A DNA stretch of 64,000 nt from Natronobiforma cellulositropha. GTDB taxonomy: Archaea; Halobacteriota; Halobacteria; Halobacteriales; Natrialbaceae. Below the pieces are notes generated by a model that made no database searches, was not told the DNA's origin, and was given only the letters and a program-made list of their open reading frames with translations. The position numbers and the translations under genes are program-made. The stretch is from assembly GCF_025629245.1 (NCBI RefSeq), contig NZ_JANZXN010000009.1:1-64000 (forward strand). The letters run 5' to 3'. This document shows, in pieces, positions 25,558-34,181 of the stretch (position 1 is its first letter; each line of letters opens with the position of its first letter).

Positions 25558-27036
25558 ATGGACCGACGGAGACCGCCACAGACCGACGAGGGCTGGTACG
25601 TCTTACACGACTTCCGCTCGATCGACTGGGACGCCTGGCGCGAGGCTCCCGACCACCGCCGCGAACGGGCGCTCGAGGAGGGCATCGCCTACCTGCGCGC
25701 CTGCGAAGCGCTCGAGGACGCAGACGAGGGTGGCTCGGCGACCTTCTCGATTCTCGGCCACGAGGCGGACCTGCTCGTCTTACACCTCCGGCCGTCGATG
25801 GCCGGCCTCGACCTCCTGGAGCGACGGTTCGAACACACCGCGCTCGCGGCGTTCACCGAGCGCACCGACTCGTACGTCTCGGTGACGGAGGTTTCGGGCT
25901 ACATGTCCGAAGAGTACTTCGAGGACGATGGCGACGCGGACGCGGGGCTGACGCGCTACATGCGCTCGCGCCTGCACCCGGAGATTCCCGACGCCGAGTA
26001 CGTCAACTTCTACCCGATGGACAAACGCCGCGGTCCCGAGGACAACTGGTACGACCTGCCGTTCGACGAGCGCGCCGAGCACCTCTCGGCCCACGGCGAC
26101 ATCGGCCGCGAGTACGCCGGGAAGGTCACACAGCTCATCTCCGGCAGCGTCGGCTTCGACGACCACGAGTGGGGGATCACCCTCTTCGCCGACGACCCCG
26201 TCGACATCAAAGACCTGCTCTACGAGATGCGCTTCGACCCCTCGAGTTCGCGCTTCGCCGAGTTCGGTCGCTTCCGCTTCGGCCGCCGACTCCCGCCGGC
26301 GAACCTCGGCGCGTACCTGGCGGGTGAACCGGTCTCGCAGTCGGCCGACGAACACGGCCACGGCGACCACGGCGGCGGCCACGGCCACGGCGACCACGGC
26401 GGCGGCCACGGCCACGGTGGAGACGAAGACGACGGCGATGCCGTCCGCACCGAACTCGAGGGCCTCGGCGTCTACGCGGGCAAACCCCACGGCGAGGACG
26501 TCCACGCGGTCGTCCTCTACTCGGCGGCCGACCCCGACGAACTGTTCGCGGAGGTCGACGGCCTGCGGACGAACTTCGACCACTACGACTCACACGTGAA
26601 GACGGCGGTCTACGAGGGTGACGAGACGGTTTCGCCGGACGCGGAGACGGCGGTGGTCAGCCTCTGGAAGACCGAACGCGCCGCGAACACGGCCGCGGGT
26701 TTCCTCGCGGACCTCCCGGAGGTCGTCCGCCAGGCCGGCGACGACTCCGACGGCTCCTGGGGCACGATGGGGATGTTCTATACGGTCAAACCCGACTACC
26801 GCGAGGAGTTCGCCTCGACGTTCGCCGACGTCGGCGCACTCCTGACCGAGATGGACGGCCACCGCCGGACCGACCTCCTCGCCAACCGCGAGGACGAGAA
26901 CGACATGTTCATCGCGAGTCGCTGGGACGCCCGCGAGGACGCGATGGCGTTCTTCCGCAGTGACGCCTTCTCGGACACCGTCGAGTGGGGCCGTGACGTG
27001 CTGGCCGACCGGCCCCGCCACGTCTTCCTGGCCTGA
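25558..27036 (+). CDS. pitA: Chlorite-dismutase-like / coproheme decarboxylase fused to monooxygenase-like domain (PitA/ChdC type)
   Basis: 492 aa. Residues ~10-250 are a Cld-family domain strikingly like Gram-positive ChdC: FYPMDKRR (Tyr152, the catalytic-Tyr position), EDNWYDLPF, SAHGDIGREYAGKVTQLISG (His179, the heme-iron ligand position) and DDHEWGITLFADD. A His/Gly-rich linker (~262-292) made of GHGDHGGG repeats follows. The C-terminal ~190 residues are antibiotic-biosynthesis-monooxygenase-like (ABM). Haloferax PitA has the same fusion. A role in the last step of coproheme-dependent heme synthesis is likely; the linker may bind metal. Confidence 0.88.
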   Translation: MDRRRPPQTDEGWYVLHDFRSIDWDAWREAPDHRRERALEEGIAYLRACEALEDADEGGSATFSILGHEADLLVLHLRPSMAGLDLLERRFEHTALAAFTERTDSYVSVTEVSGYMSEEYFEDDGDADAGLTRYMRSRLHPEIPDAEYVNFYPMDKRRGPEDNWYDLPFDERAEHLSAHGDIGREYAGKVTQLISGSVGFDDHEWGITLFADDPVDIKDLLYEMRFDPSSSRFAEFGRFRFGRRLPPANLGAYLAGEPVSQSADEHGHGDHGGGHGHGDHGGGHGHGGDEDDGDAVRTELEGLGVYAGKPHGEDVHAVVLYSAADPDELFAEVDGLRTNFDHYDSHVKTAVYEGDETVSPDAETAVVSLWKTERAANTAAGFLADLPEVVRQAGDDSDGSWGTMGMFYTVKPDYREEFASTFADVGALLTEMDGHRRTDLLANREDENDMFIASRWDAREDAMAFFRSDAFSDTVEWGRDVLADRPRHVFLA

Positions 27037-27146
27037 TTCCGGCGCTCTCATCTCTCACCCTCTCTTTCGCCCACTCGAGTCCTTCGCTCTCGTCACTTGT
27101 TCTCGCCTCCGCCTTCGCCCCCGCTCGAGTCACCTGCTCGCCAGCC

Positions 27147-27332
27147 TCAGCTCAGCTTCGATTCGGTTTCCTCGTAGAAGAAGTAGCCCGCGACGCCCGC
27201 TAACCCGAACGCGAGCGTCAGGTACGGCCAGTTGCCCGGGTCGCGGTCGGTCAGTCTGGCGTGTGCGGTGATGGCGACGGCGAAGCCGACGTGAGCGACC
27301 GCCGATGCGATGAGAAACGTGCGGAGATCCAT
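27147..27332 (-). CDS. Small two-helix membrane protein
   Basis: 61 aa from the ATG at 27332. MDLRTFLIASAVAHVGFAVAITAHARL and NWPYLTLAFGLAGVAGYFFYEE form two hydrophobic helices joined by a charged loop. The family is unknown to me. The longer ORF upstream (to 27479) is not used because its residues are arginine-rich and overlap the divergent lipoprotein gene. Confidence 0.65.
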   Translation of the reverse strand: MDLRTFLIASAVAHVGFAVAITAHARLTDRDPGNWPYLTLAFGLAGVAGYFFYEETESKLS

Positions 27333-27429
27333 CGTCACCCGAGCTATTCCACCTCGAGCGTATAGCCGTAGCGATTTCACGCGACTCGAGGGAAAAGTAC
27401 TCCTTTCGGACGCCCGGAGGATGTGTGTA

Positions 27430-27888
27430 ATGAACCGACGAACGTTCCTCGCGACGTTCCCCACGACCGTCCTGGTCACCGCTCTCGCGGGCTGTGCCGT
27501 CCGCCTGGGGCTGGCCGACCGCGTCGAGGTCGCCCGGAAGGTCGTCGAGGTGACCGACGCCGACGGTGAGACGACCGTCCTCGTCGAGCGCCGCTACGAC
27601 CCCGAGCACGGTCCCGCCTACGCCGGGTCGGGGTACGAGGAGTTCGTCGACGACCCCGACGACCCGTTGCGCGTCGACGCCGCGACCGGCGAGGAACTCT
27701 CGAGTGCGTACGCGTCGGTCACCTACGGCGTGCGTCTCTGTGAGCGCCTCGACGCGCCCGGGTCCTGTCGGGAGACGGCGCTCTTTCTCGACGACTTCAA
27801 CGACGTCACCGTCGGCGACGTGATCGACGTCCGCTTCGGCGACGAGACGACGGGCGTCGTCGACGTTCACGAGCGCCGAAACGGCTGA
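27430..27888 (+). CDS. Putative Tat-exported lipoprotein
   Basis: 152 aa from the ATG at 27430. MNRRTFLATFPTTVLVTALAGC is a Tat signal (RRTFL) ending in a lipobox (ALAGC), so the product would be lipid-anchored on the outer membrane face. The mature part is acidic and beta-rich (RKVVEVTDADGETTVLVERRYD, SVTYGVRLCERLDAPGSCRE). Two further cysteines could form a disulfide. No family recognised. Confidence 0.75.
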   Translation: MNRRTFLATFPTTVLVTALAGCAVRLGLADRVEVARKVVEVTDADGETTVLVERRYDPEHGPAYAGSGYEEFVDDPDDPLRVDAATGEELSSAYASVTYGVRLCERLDAPGSCRETALFLDDFNDVTVGDVIDVRFGDETTGVVDVHERRNG

Positions 27889-27909
27889 GAGAACAGTTTC
27901 TGACAGATC

Positions 27910-28293
27910 CTACAGGTCCGCGTCCGCGTCGTCTTCGACCGTCCGTTTCAGCGAGTCGCGACGCGACTTTGCATCCCGGCCGGTCGCCTCGAGTAAGAAC
28001 TCGTTTTTCGCCGAGACGGCGTCACCTGCGGCCTCGAGTTCGTCGGGACCGAGTTCGGTCGGGTCGCGCTCGACGAAGTCGACGGCGAGGGTGTCTTTCT
28101 TCCCCGAGTACGTGACGGCACCGACGACGACGCGCTCGAACACCGGGTTCTTCGGCTCACCGACGACGTGGAGGTCACTCCCCTTGTACTCCTCGGTGCC
28201 GGTGATCGTCCCGAAGTACTCCTCGACCGACTGCTCCATGTCGGGGATCCGCTCCTCTAAGTGTTCGCCGCGGCGCATCTTGTACTCTTTCAT
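27910..28293 (-). CDS. Conserved haloarchaeal protein (DUF5611 type)
   Basis: 127 aa from the ATG at 28293, preferred over the upstream Met because MKEYKMRRGEHLEERIPDM is the family's usual beginning as I recall it. SVEEYFGTITGTEEYKGSDLHVV, VFERVVVGAVTYSGKKDTLAVDFVERDP and AKNEFLLEATGRDAKSRRDSLKR show an alpha/beta domain without catalytic motifs I can name. No signal peptide or membrane span. Function unknown. Confidence 0.78.
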   Translation of the reverse strand: MKEYKMRRGEHLEERIPDMEQSVEEYFGTITGTEEYKGSDLHVVGEPKNPVFERVVVGAVTYSGKKDTLAVDFVERDPTELGPDELEAAGDAVSAKNEFLLEATGRDAKSRRDSLKRTVEDDADADL

Positions 28294-28364
28294 GAATCGA
28301 GCATATACGGGGGAGCGTTTACCTTTTTTCATAGCTCCCGCTCAGGCGCGCTGTGGCGTCTCCG

Positions 28365-28769
28365 TCACCGCGACTCGAGGAGCGTCTCCCGCTCGGACGC
28401 CGGTGACTCCTCGAGTACGCGCTCGAGTTCGCGTTCGAACTCGAGTTCGTCGATCTCGCCGGCGACGTAGCGCTCGCGGAGGGCGGTCCCGTCGTCGCTC
28501 TCGGTGTCCCTCGCGGGTCGCTCCGGTGCACTGACGGTCGTCTCCGGACGCGGCGTCTCGGCGGTGTCACGGCTCGGCAGGAAGTGGGCGAGCAGACTCA
28601 CGCTGGCGAGGACGACCGCGCCGATGGTGGCGGCGATCAGCGCGAACGTGACGGCCGTCGCGACCACGCCGAGGACGAAGGCGACGATCGTCGCGATCGC
28701 ACCGAGGAGGACGACGCCGACGACGACGGCACCGACTCCGGTCAGGAGCAGGCGGGTGAGTGTTCCCAT
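28365..28769 (-). CDS. Membrane protein with C-terminal SHOCT domain
   Basis: 134 aa. Two near-continuous hydrophobic segments (about 5-30 and 32-60) are followed by a disordered Pro/Thr/Glu linker. The C-terminal motif LRERYVAGEIDELEFERELERVL is a typical SHOCT (short C-terminal) domain, thought to aid oligomerisation. Common haloarchaeal architecture; molecular function unknown. Confidence 0.82.
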   Translation of the reverse strand: MGTLTRLLLTGVGAVVVGVVLLGAIATIVAFVLGVVATAVTFALIAATIGAVVLASVSLLAHFLPSRDTAETPRPETTVSAPERPARDTESDDGTALRERYVAGEIDELEFERELERVLEESPASERETLLESR

Positions 28770-28835
28770 CGTCTGTCCAGTGGGTGACGAGTCCTCAAAA
28801 ATCCTCCTCAGCGAGAGTGACCGATCAGACCACTG

Positions 28836-29648
28836 TTACGCTCGGTCGCGCTCGCCGAGGTAGCCCCGTCGACACTCCGGGCAGATGTCGCCCGGCCTGA
28901 GCGAGCCACGGTCGCCGGGGGCGACGAACGAACACCGCGGGCAGAAGAACTCCGTCGGCACGTCCTCTTCGCGCGTCGCCGCCTCTCCGGGTACGGGTGC
29001 GGACTGGGCGCTCGCGATTCCCGTCCCCGCATCCGTCACCCCTTCGGCGTCGGGTGCGCCCTCGGCCTGGCCGGCATCAACGGATTCGGAGTCGACGAAC
29101 ACCGCGTCGTCGACCGGTTCGACGTCTTCCCACTCGCTCTCCTCGAGTTCGGTCCACTCCTCGCTCGTCTCGGCGTCGGTGACCGGCCAGGCGGCCGGTT
29201 CGTTCTCGGCACCGACGGGCGGGCCGACGTCGTCGGACTCCGGCCAGGCACCGCGTTCGCGATCGCCGGTCTCGGCCGGTTCGTCCTCGAGTATCTCGCC
29301 GTCGTCGGTGATCGGCTCGCCGTGTTCGTCGGTCGGGAAGTCGGGTGCGAACGCGGCGTCGTCGGTAGTTGCTCCGTCAGCGTCCGCGCTCGCGGCGCTG
29401 TCGGTCGGTTCCTCTGGTGGGCTGTCGGTCGTCTCCGTCGCGTCGGGCGTCGGACTCGAGTCGGGCGTCGGTTCGGGTGCCAGACTCCGCACCTCGGTGT
29501 TCTCGCTGATGAGGTGTCGCTCGCCACAGCGGGCACACTCTTCGTACTCCCGGACCGTGACGACGACCTCGCTGCCCCGTTCTTCGCGCTCGTGGTCGAC
29601 CTGTGGCTCCCCGTAGTCGTGTCCGAGCAGCGAACATCGCAGGACCAT
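28836..29648 (-). CDS. Protein with terminal zinc ribbons and long acidic disordered middle (DUF7093 type)
   Basis: 270 aa from the ATG at 29648. The N-terminus MVLRCSLLGHDYGEPQVDHE and EECARCGERHLISENTEV hold a Cys/His zinc-binding set. The C-terminus has FFCPRCSFVAPGDRGSLRPGDICPECRRGYL, a clear zinc ribbon with two CPxC pairs. Between them, ~180 residues are low-complexity and rich in Asp, Glu, Ala, Pro and Thr. The architecture suggests a nucleic-acid or protein-binding adaptor; function unknown. Confidence 0.75.
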   Translation of the reverse strand: MVLRCSLLGHDYGEPQVDHEREERGSEVVVTVREYEECARCGERHLISENTEVRSLAPEPTPDSSPTPDATETTDSPPEEPTDSAASADADGATTDDAAFAPDFPTDEHGEPITDDGEILEDEPAETGDRERGAWPESDDVGPPVGAENEPAAWPVTDAETSEEWTELEESEWEDVEPVDDAVFVDSESVDAGQAEGAPDAEGVTDAGTGIASAQSAPVPGEAATREEDVPTEFFCPRCSFVAPGDRGSLRPGDICPECRRGYLGERDRA

Positions 29649-29761
29649 CGTCCCACCGTACCCGTTCACAACATAAAAAACGTACTGCACACGTAGACCG
29701 TCTTTTCGAGTGGACGCCTGCCGTGTTGGCCGACGGCAAACGTAAAACCCCGCGGCGACGA

Positions 29762-30067
29762 ATGGATGACGTGATGCGAGCGAAGCGAGAGTACCGGGAC
29801 CGGCGAGGGACGGAAGTTGCGGTACTCGACGCGCTCGTCAACCGGCTCGAGGACGGCATGACCGTCTTCGAACTCCGGGCGGCCGTCTCCGTCGGCATCG
29901 ACGACTTAGAGCGCGCACTCGAGAACCTCAAAGACGACGGTCTCATCACCGTCGAGTCGCGCGGCAGCGAGACGGTGATCAAACCCGCAGCGCGTGTCGT
30001 CCCCGACGAACCGGTCGACGACGAGGAGTCGCTCGGCGAGTGGCTCCGCCGTCGGATTCCGTTCTGA
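29762..30067 (+). CDS. Small winged-helix protein (DUF6432 type)
   Basis: 101 aa from the ATG at 29762; the Met four codons later (29774, MRAKREYRDR) may be the true start. TEVAVLDALVNRLEDGMTVFELRAAVSVGIDDLERALENLKDDGLITVE reads as a helix-turn-helix plus wing, so DNA binding is likely. The C-terminal tail is acidic, ending LRRRIPF. Probably a haloarchaeal regulator; target unknown. The next gene follows after 72 bp on the same strand. Confidence 0.75.
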   Translation: MDDVMRAKREYRDRRGTEVAVLDALVNRLEDGMTVFELRAAVSVGIDDLERALENLKDDGLITVESRGSETVIKPAARVVPDEPVDDEESLGEWLRRRIPF

Positions 30068-30139
30068 GCGCCGACCGCCCGTCCCGACGCCCGATTCTCG
30101 ACCGAAACGCCTGTGAGCGGACGGCCCGTTCACACGGCC

Positions 30140-31258
30140 ATGACCCGCATCGAGTCCATCCACGCCGACCGCGGCGCGACGTTCACTGCACGCGGCGGGC
30201 GGCGTGTCGTCGACCACTACGGCCGCCCCGAGCGGGCCCACCGCGCGGTCAGAAACGGCGTCGGCGTCGTCGAACACGTTCCCGGCATCCTCGTCGTCGA
30301 GGGAGCGGACCGCCGCGAGTACGTCGACAACGTCGTCTCCAACCGGGTACCCGCCACAGACGGCGAGGGCTGTTACGCGCTCCTCCTCGAGCCACAGGGA
30401 CGGATCGAACTCGCCTGTTACGTCTACGACGCGGGCGAGCGACTGCTGGTGTTCACCCCGCCGGGACTCGAGACCGACCTCGCCGCCGACTGGCGCGAGA
30501 AGGTCTTCATCCAGGACGTCGACATCGGCGTCGCCACCGACGAGTTCGCCGTCTTCGGCGTCTGCGGCCCGCGCGCGACCGAGGCCGTCGCGAGCGTCTT
30601 CGCCGGACCGTCAGTTCCCGACCGGCCGCTCTCGTTCGTCCGCGGGTCGGTCGACGGCGCTGGCGTCACCGTCGTCCGTTCCGACGGTCTCACCGGCGAG
30701 GAGGGCTACGACCTGATCTGCGCCGCAGCCGACGCCGCGGCCGTCTACGAGACGCTCACCTCCAGGGGGGAACTCCCCGCACCCTTCGGCTACCGCACCT
30801 GGGAGAGCCTGACGCTCGAGGCCGGAACGCCGCTGTTCGCGAGCGAACTCGAGGGGCGGATTCCGAACGTCCTCGGCGTCAGGAACGCCCTCGACTTCGA
30901 GAAGGGCTGTTTCGTCGGCCAGGAGGTCGTCTCGCGCGTCGAGAACCGCGGCCAGCCCTCACAGCGGCTCGTCGGCCTGACGCTCGAGTCCGACCCCGAC
31001 GACGCACTGCCCGACCCCGACGACGCACTGCCCGACCCCGGAGCCGCCGTCGTCGACGTCGAGACATCCGTCGGCGAGGTGACGCGCGCGCTCGTGAGTC
31101 CGTCGCTCGAGCGTCCGCTCGCGCTGGCACTCGTCGACTTTGGACTCGAGGAGACGGCGCTGACGGTCCGCACAGCGAGCGAGGAGACACCGGCGACGCT
31201 GACCGACCTGCCGTTCGTGGAGGGGTCGGCGCGATCAGCGCGGCTGCCGACGTACTAG
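30140..31258 (+). CDS. YgfZ/GcvT-like folate-binding protein
   Basis: 372 aa from the ATG at 30140. It has the aminomethyltransferase fold, and FEKGCFVGQEVVSRVENRG contains the KGCxxGQE signature of YgfZ, a folate-dependent helper of Fe-S cluster enzymes, rather than true GcvT. GEEGYDLIC and YRTWESLTLEAGTPLF are shared. A short tandem duplication (DPDDALP twice, near 290-305) is present. No gcvH/gcvP neighbours, which also favours YgfZ over glycine cleavage. Confidence 0.85.
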   Translation: MTRIESIHADRGATFTARGGRRVVDHYGRPERAHRAVRNGVGVVEHVPGILVVEGADRREYVDNVVSNRVPATDGEGCYALLLEPQGRIELACYVYDAGERLLVFTPPGLETDLAADWREKVFIQDVDIGVATDEFAVFGVCGPRATEAVASVFAGPSVPDRPLSFVRGSVDGAGVTVVRSDGLTGEEGYDLICAAADAAAVYETLTSRGELPAPFGYRTWESLTLEAGTPLFASELEGRIPNVLGVRNALDFEKGCFVGQEVVSRVENRGQPSQRLVGLTLESDPDDALPDPDDALPDPGAAVVDVETSVGEVTRALVSPSLERPLALALVDFGLEETALTVRTASEETPATLTDLPFVEGSARSARLPTY

Positions 31259-31259
31259 G

Positions 31260-32369
31260 TCAGGACCAGGAGAGCATCGCTCTCAGGTGTTCGACGCTGA
31301 ACACCGAGGTCGGCCGGTCCATGTGGACGCCGATCTCGCCCGCGGCGGCGCGGAGACCGACGCGCTGGACCGGTTCCGGTAGCGAGTAGGCCCGCCGCAG
31401 GAGGTGGCCGAGTTCGATCTCGCGGGCGAGGTCCGCCCGCCAGGCGTGTTCGTAGGCGGCCAGCGTCGTCGGCCGGTCGGGATCGATCTCGCGAATCGCG
31501 TGGTCGGCACAGCGCATTCCGTAGAGGATACCGCCGCCGGTAAAGGGCTTGGTCTGGGCGGCGGCGTCGCCGACGAGAAAGCCCCGGCGACTCGTGATGC
31601 GCTCTGGCGGGCCGACGGGAATCAGCCCCGAACAGCGGTGTGAGACGCTGATCTCGTAGCCGTCGATCAGCTCCTCGAAGAGGCGGCCGACGTGTGCACC
31701 CGGCGGGGCGGCTAAGCCGTACTCGACGCCGCCGCTGTCGCGGGGAATCCGCCAGGCGAAAAATCGTGGTGCTGTGAGGTGGACGTCGACGAAGTCGCCG
31801 TCGTCCGGCTCCTCGGAGAACGCCAACACGCCGTGGAGCAGCTCCGCAGGCTGGCCCAGCCCGAGCGCGTCGCGAACCCGCGAGCGCGGCCCATCACAGC
31901 CGGCGACCAGTTTCGTCTCGAACACCTCGGTTCCATCGGGTCCCTTCGCCGTCACCTCGACGTGGTCTGCGAACTCCTCGACGCCGGTGACGGTGTGGCC
32001 TTCGCGCACGTCGGCGCCCGCCTCCTCGGCGAGCGCGGCCAGGTGGCGGTCGAGTCCCACGCGGTCGATCACGTTCGAGACGGGTTCGCGTTTGTAGAAG
32101 GTGTAGGTGTCCCGGCCGTCGCCACCGTTTCGGCTCACCTCGGGACCGCCGACGTGAAAGCGCGCGCCGTAGACCTCGTTCTGGCGCAGCGTCGCCTTCG
32201 CGTCGCTCCCCGTGTACTCCCAGATGTCCGTACTGACGTGGCCCGAACAGGCGAGCGGGTCGCCGACCGATCCCTGCTCGAGCGCGAGGACGTCGTGTCC
32301 GGCTTCTGCGGCGCGCCGGGCGACACGCGCCCCGGCGGGACCGACGCCGACGACGACGAAGTCGTACAT
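31260..32369 (-). CDS. Geranylgeranyl reductase family FAD-dependent oxidoreductase
   Basis: 369 aa. The N-terminal Rossmann motif VVVGVGPAGARVARRAAEAGHDVLALEQ binds FAD; CSGHVSTDIWE, GCDGPRSRVRDALGL and FLVGDAAAQTKPFTGGGILYGM are hallmark motifs of the geranylgeranyl/digeranylgeranylglycerophospholipid reductase family. It probably saturates isoprenoid double bonds in archaeal lipids or quinones. Several paralogues are usual in haloarchaea, so the exact substrate is open. Convergent with the YgfZ-like gene (1-bp gap). Confidence 0.9.
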   Translation of the reverse strand: MYDFVVVGVGPAGARVARRAAEAGHDVLALEQGSVGDPLACSGHVSTDIWEYTGSDAKATLRQNEVYGARFHVGGPEVSRNGGDGRDTYTFYKREPVSNVIDRVGLDRHLAALAEEAGADVREGHTVTGVEEFADHVEVTAKGPDGTEVFETKLVAGCDGPRSRVRDALGLGQPAELLHGVLAFSEEPDDGDFVDVHLTAPRFFAWRIPRDSGGVEYGLAAPPGAHVGRLFEELIDGYEISVSHRCSGLIPVGPPERITSRRGFLVGDAAAQTKPFTGGGILYGMRCADHAIREIDPDRPTTLAAYEHAWRADLAREIELGHLLRRAYSLPEPVQRVGLRAAAGEIGVHMDRPTSVFSVEHLRAMLSWS

Positions 32370-32416
32370 ACCCGTTCGAACTTCGGCGACCGGTAAATAG
32401 CTTCTCGAGTGACTCC

Positions 32417-33001
32417 TCAGGCGACACCGAGGAGCGCGAACGCCCGCTCGTGGTCGCCCTCGAAGCGCTCGAGGAGGTCTCGAACCGCCGCGCGACTCTC
32501 GTCGGTGACGGCGACGTAGACCATGCCCTCGCCAGGCTGGCCGTAGACGACGCTCGCGCCCGCCGGCGCGGCGAGGATGGCGGGCAGCGCCGCCAGGTCC
32601 TCCTCGCCGTCGACCAGCACCGTCGTCGGTTCCGCCTCGGCGAGCGCCTCGGCGAGCGCCTCGAGCAGCGACGCGCTCAGCCCCGCCGGGGGGTTCGTCG
32701 CCTCGAGCGTGCGTTCGCCGTCGGTGACCCGCTCGTAGACCACGTCGTCGACGCGCTCGCGTTCGGTGTAGCCGTCGACGACGGCGACGGCGGGGACACA
32801 GCCTGCCTCGAGCAGGTGGTAGGTGACCACGTCGCCGACGGCGACGATGGGAGTCGGGGCACGCTCGAGCAGGGTCTCCGCGTCGGTCTCGACGGGCCCA
32901 AACGGTGCTTTGAGTTCGCCTCTGAGCGTGTCGGGGAGGCGGAGCAGAAGCTCTTCGTTGGGCGCCCCTCGAGAGGAATCGCCGGTGCGCTCGTCGTCCA
33001 C
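32417..33001 (-). CDS. GTP-dependent dephospho-CoA kinase (DUF359)
   Basis: 194 aa. It performs the last step of coenzyme A synthesis in archaea using GTP. LRGELKAPFGPVETD, PIVAVGDVVTYHLLEAG, VAVVDGYTERERVDDVVYE, TNPPAGLSASLLEAL, TTVLVDGEEDLAALPAILAAPAGASVVYGQPGEGMVYV match the family along its whole length. It lies downstream of spt4 with a 6-bp gap in the classic archaeal arrangement. Confidence 0.93.
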   Translation of the reverse strand: MDDERTGDSSRGAPNEELLLRLPDTLRGELKAPFGPVETDAETLLERAPTPIVAVGDVVTYHLLEAGCVPAVAVVDGYTERERVDDVVYERVTDGERTLEATNPPAGLSASLLEALAEALAEAEPTTVLVDGEEDLAALPAILAAPAGASVVYGQPGEGMVYVAVTDESRAAVRDLLERFEGDHERAFALLGVA

Positions 33002-33007
33002 GTCTCC

Positions 33008-33205
33008 TTACCGGACCTTGAGCGCGTACGCGCCAGGCTCGTCGACCTGCATCTCGCGAGCGATTTCGCTGGTTTCGGGGTGGGCGATGACGACGTAGCC
33101 GGCCCAGTCCTCGGTGAGCGACGAGGAGCTACAGGAGACGCAGGTGGTACGGTCGGGGTCGTTCACGCGGTGACACTCCCGACAGACGAGGCGGTTCGAC
33201 GCCAT
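33008..33205 (-). CDS. spt4: Transcription elongation factor Spt4 (RNA polymerase subunit E'')
   Basis: 65 aa from the ATG at 33205. LVCRECHRVNDPDRTTCVSCSSSSLTEDWAGYVVI has the two CxxC pairs of the zinc ribbon; AHPETSEIAREMQVDEPGAYALKVR is the typical Spt5-binding end. Spt4 pairs with Spt5 (NusG homologue) to keep RNA polymerase processive. It is two bases from rpoE1 and in the same operon. Confidence 0.96.
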   Translation of the reverse strand: MASNRLVCRECHRVNDPDRTTCVSCSSSSLTEDWAGYVVIAHPETSEIAREMQVDEPGAYALKVR

Positions 33206-33207
33206 CG

Positions 33208-33777
33208 TCACTCACCCGCCGCGGCTTCGCGCTTCTCGCGCTCTTCGTCCAGCCAGCCGTGCTTGCCGAGACCGGGTTGTTTCGCCGTGAGTCCGATCTT
33301 CGAGTCGCGCGGGTTGCGCTCGTCGATGCTCTTGGTGACGATGCGCGTCCTGACGGCATCCTCGACGTCGAGCGAGCGGTTGGACTCGTTCGAGGCCAGC
33401 CGCTGGTTCTCGCCGTCGTAGGCGAGGTACTCGTCGGAAATCTGCGAGACGTGGAGGAGTCCGTCGACCGGTCCGATGCCGACGAAGGCACCGAACTCGA
33501 CGATTTCGACGACGGTGCCGTCGACGACCTCCTGCATGTGCGGATCGAACGTCACCGCGTCGAACTCCGCCTCGTAGTAGACGCCCGGCCGGTTCGGCAG
33601 GACGGTCCCATCGCCGACGTCGTGTACGTCGACGACCGAGACGACGCTGCCGACTTCTTCGTCCATCTGCCCTTCGAGCTTGTCCTGAAGCAGTTGCTTG
33701 ACGAGCTGCGGTGAGACGTCACCGAGCGCTCGCGGGGGCACTTCCACCGTATCTTTGAGTCTGACCCGTTTGTACAT
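33208..33777 (-). CDS. rpoE1: DNA-directed RNA polymerase subunit E' (Rpo7)
   Basis: 189 aa. MYKRVRLKDTVEVPPRALG and LLQDKLEGQMDEEVGSVVSVVDVHDVGDGTVLPNRPGVYYEAEFDAV are the N-terminal RNP-like domain; VVDGTVVEIVEFGAFVGIGPVDGLLHVSQISDEYL is the S1 RNA-binding domain. It forms the polymerase stalk with Rpo4 and binds exiting RNA. First in the order rpoE1-spt4-DUF359 and just downstream of the PIN and aIF2-gamma genes. Confidence 0.97.
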   Translation of the reverse strand: MYKRVRLKDTVEVPPRALGDVSPQLVKQLLQDKLEGQMDEEVGSVVSVVDVHDVGDGTVLPNRPGVYYEAEFDAVTFDPHMQEVVDGTVVEIVEFGAFVGIGPVDGLLHVSQISDEYLAYDGENQRLASNESNRSLDVEDAVRTRIVTKSIDERNPRDSKIGLTAKQPGLGKHGWLDEEREKREAAAGE

Positions 33778-33788
33778 CGATATGTTCT

Positions 33789-34175
33789 CTATGGTCGCGT
33801 GATCGCCAATTTGTTTCTCCCGCGTAATGCAATTACCGGTCTGCCCGCCTCGAGTACCCGGTCGCGAAGCGCCAGGTCGTTCGTGACGACGTAGTCGACG
33901 ACCGCCTCTTCGGCGAGTTCGACGAGCGCGTCGTCGGCGTAGGAGGCGGTGGTGTCGACGAGCAGGCAGCGTTCGGTCGCCAGGTCGTGGCCGACGTTCG
34001 CCGCCGTCCCCTCGGTGCCGCCTTTCTCCGAGAGCCGCCTGAGTTCCTCGACGACCGCCTGCGGCGCCGTCGGTTCGTAGCCGTCGAGCAGCCGGTCGAG
34101 TTCGTCGAACAGCCTGACGTCGAGTTCGACCGGCATCATGAGCGCGCTGGTGTCGAGGGCGACCTGCGTGGTCAT
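33789..34175 (-). CDS. PIN-domain protein, Fcf1/Utp24-like
   Basis: 128 aa. VALDTSALMMPVELDVRLFDELDRLLDGYEPTAPQAVVEEL begins a PIN nuclease fold (Asp8), with further acidic residues in TASYADDALVELAEE and VVDYVVTNDLALRDRVLEAGRPVIALRGRNKL. This archaeal PIN type sits between aIF2-gamma and rpoE1 in many genomes and is thought to act in rRNA processing rather than as a toxin. No antitoxin is adjacent. Confidence 0.88.
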   Translation of the reverse strand: MTTQVALDTSALMMPVELDVRLFDELDRLLDGYEPTAPQAVVEELRRLSEKGGTEGTAANVGHDLATERCLLVDTTASYADDALVELAEEAVVDYVVTNDLALRDRVLEAGRPVIALRGRNKLAITRP

Positions 34176-34181
34176 GTCGCG

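Noticed and set aside
33789-34175. PIN-domain gene next to aIF2-gamma as a VapC toxin
   Set aside because: No antitoxin is adjacent, and the location between translation and RNA-polymerase genes fits the conserved rRNA-processing PIN type.
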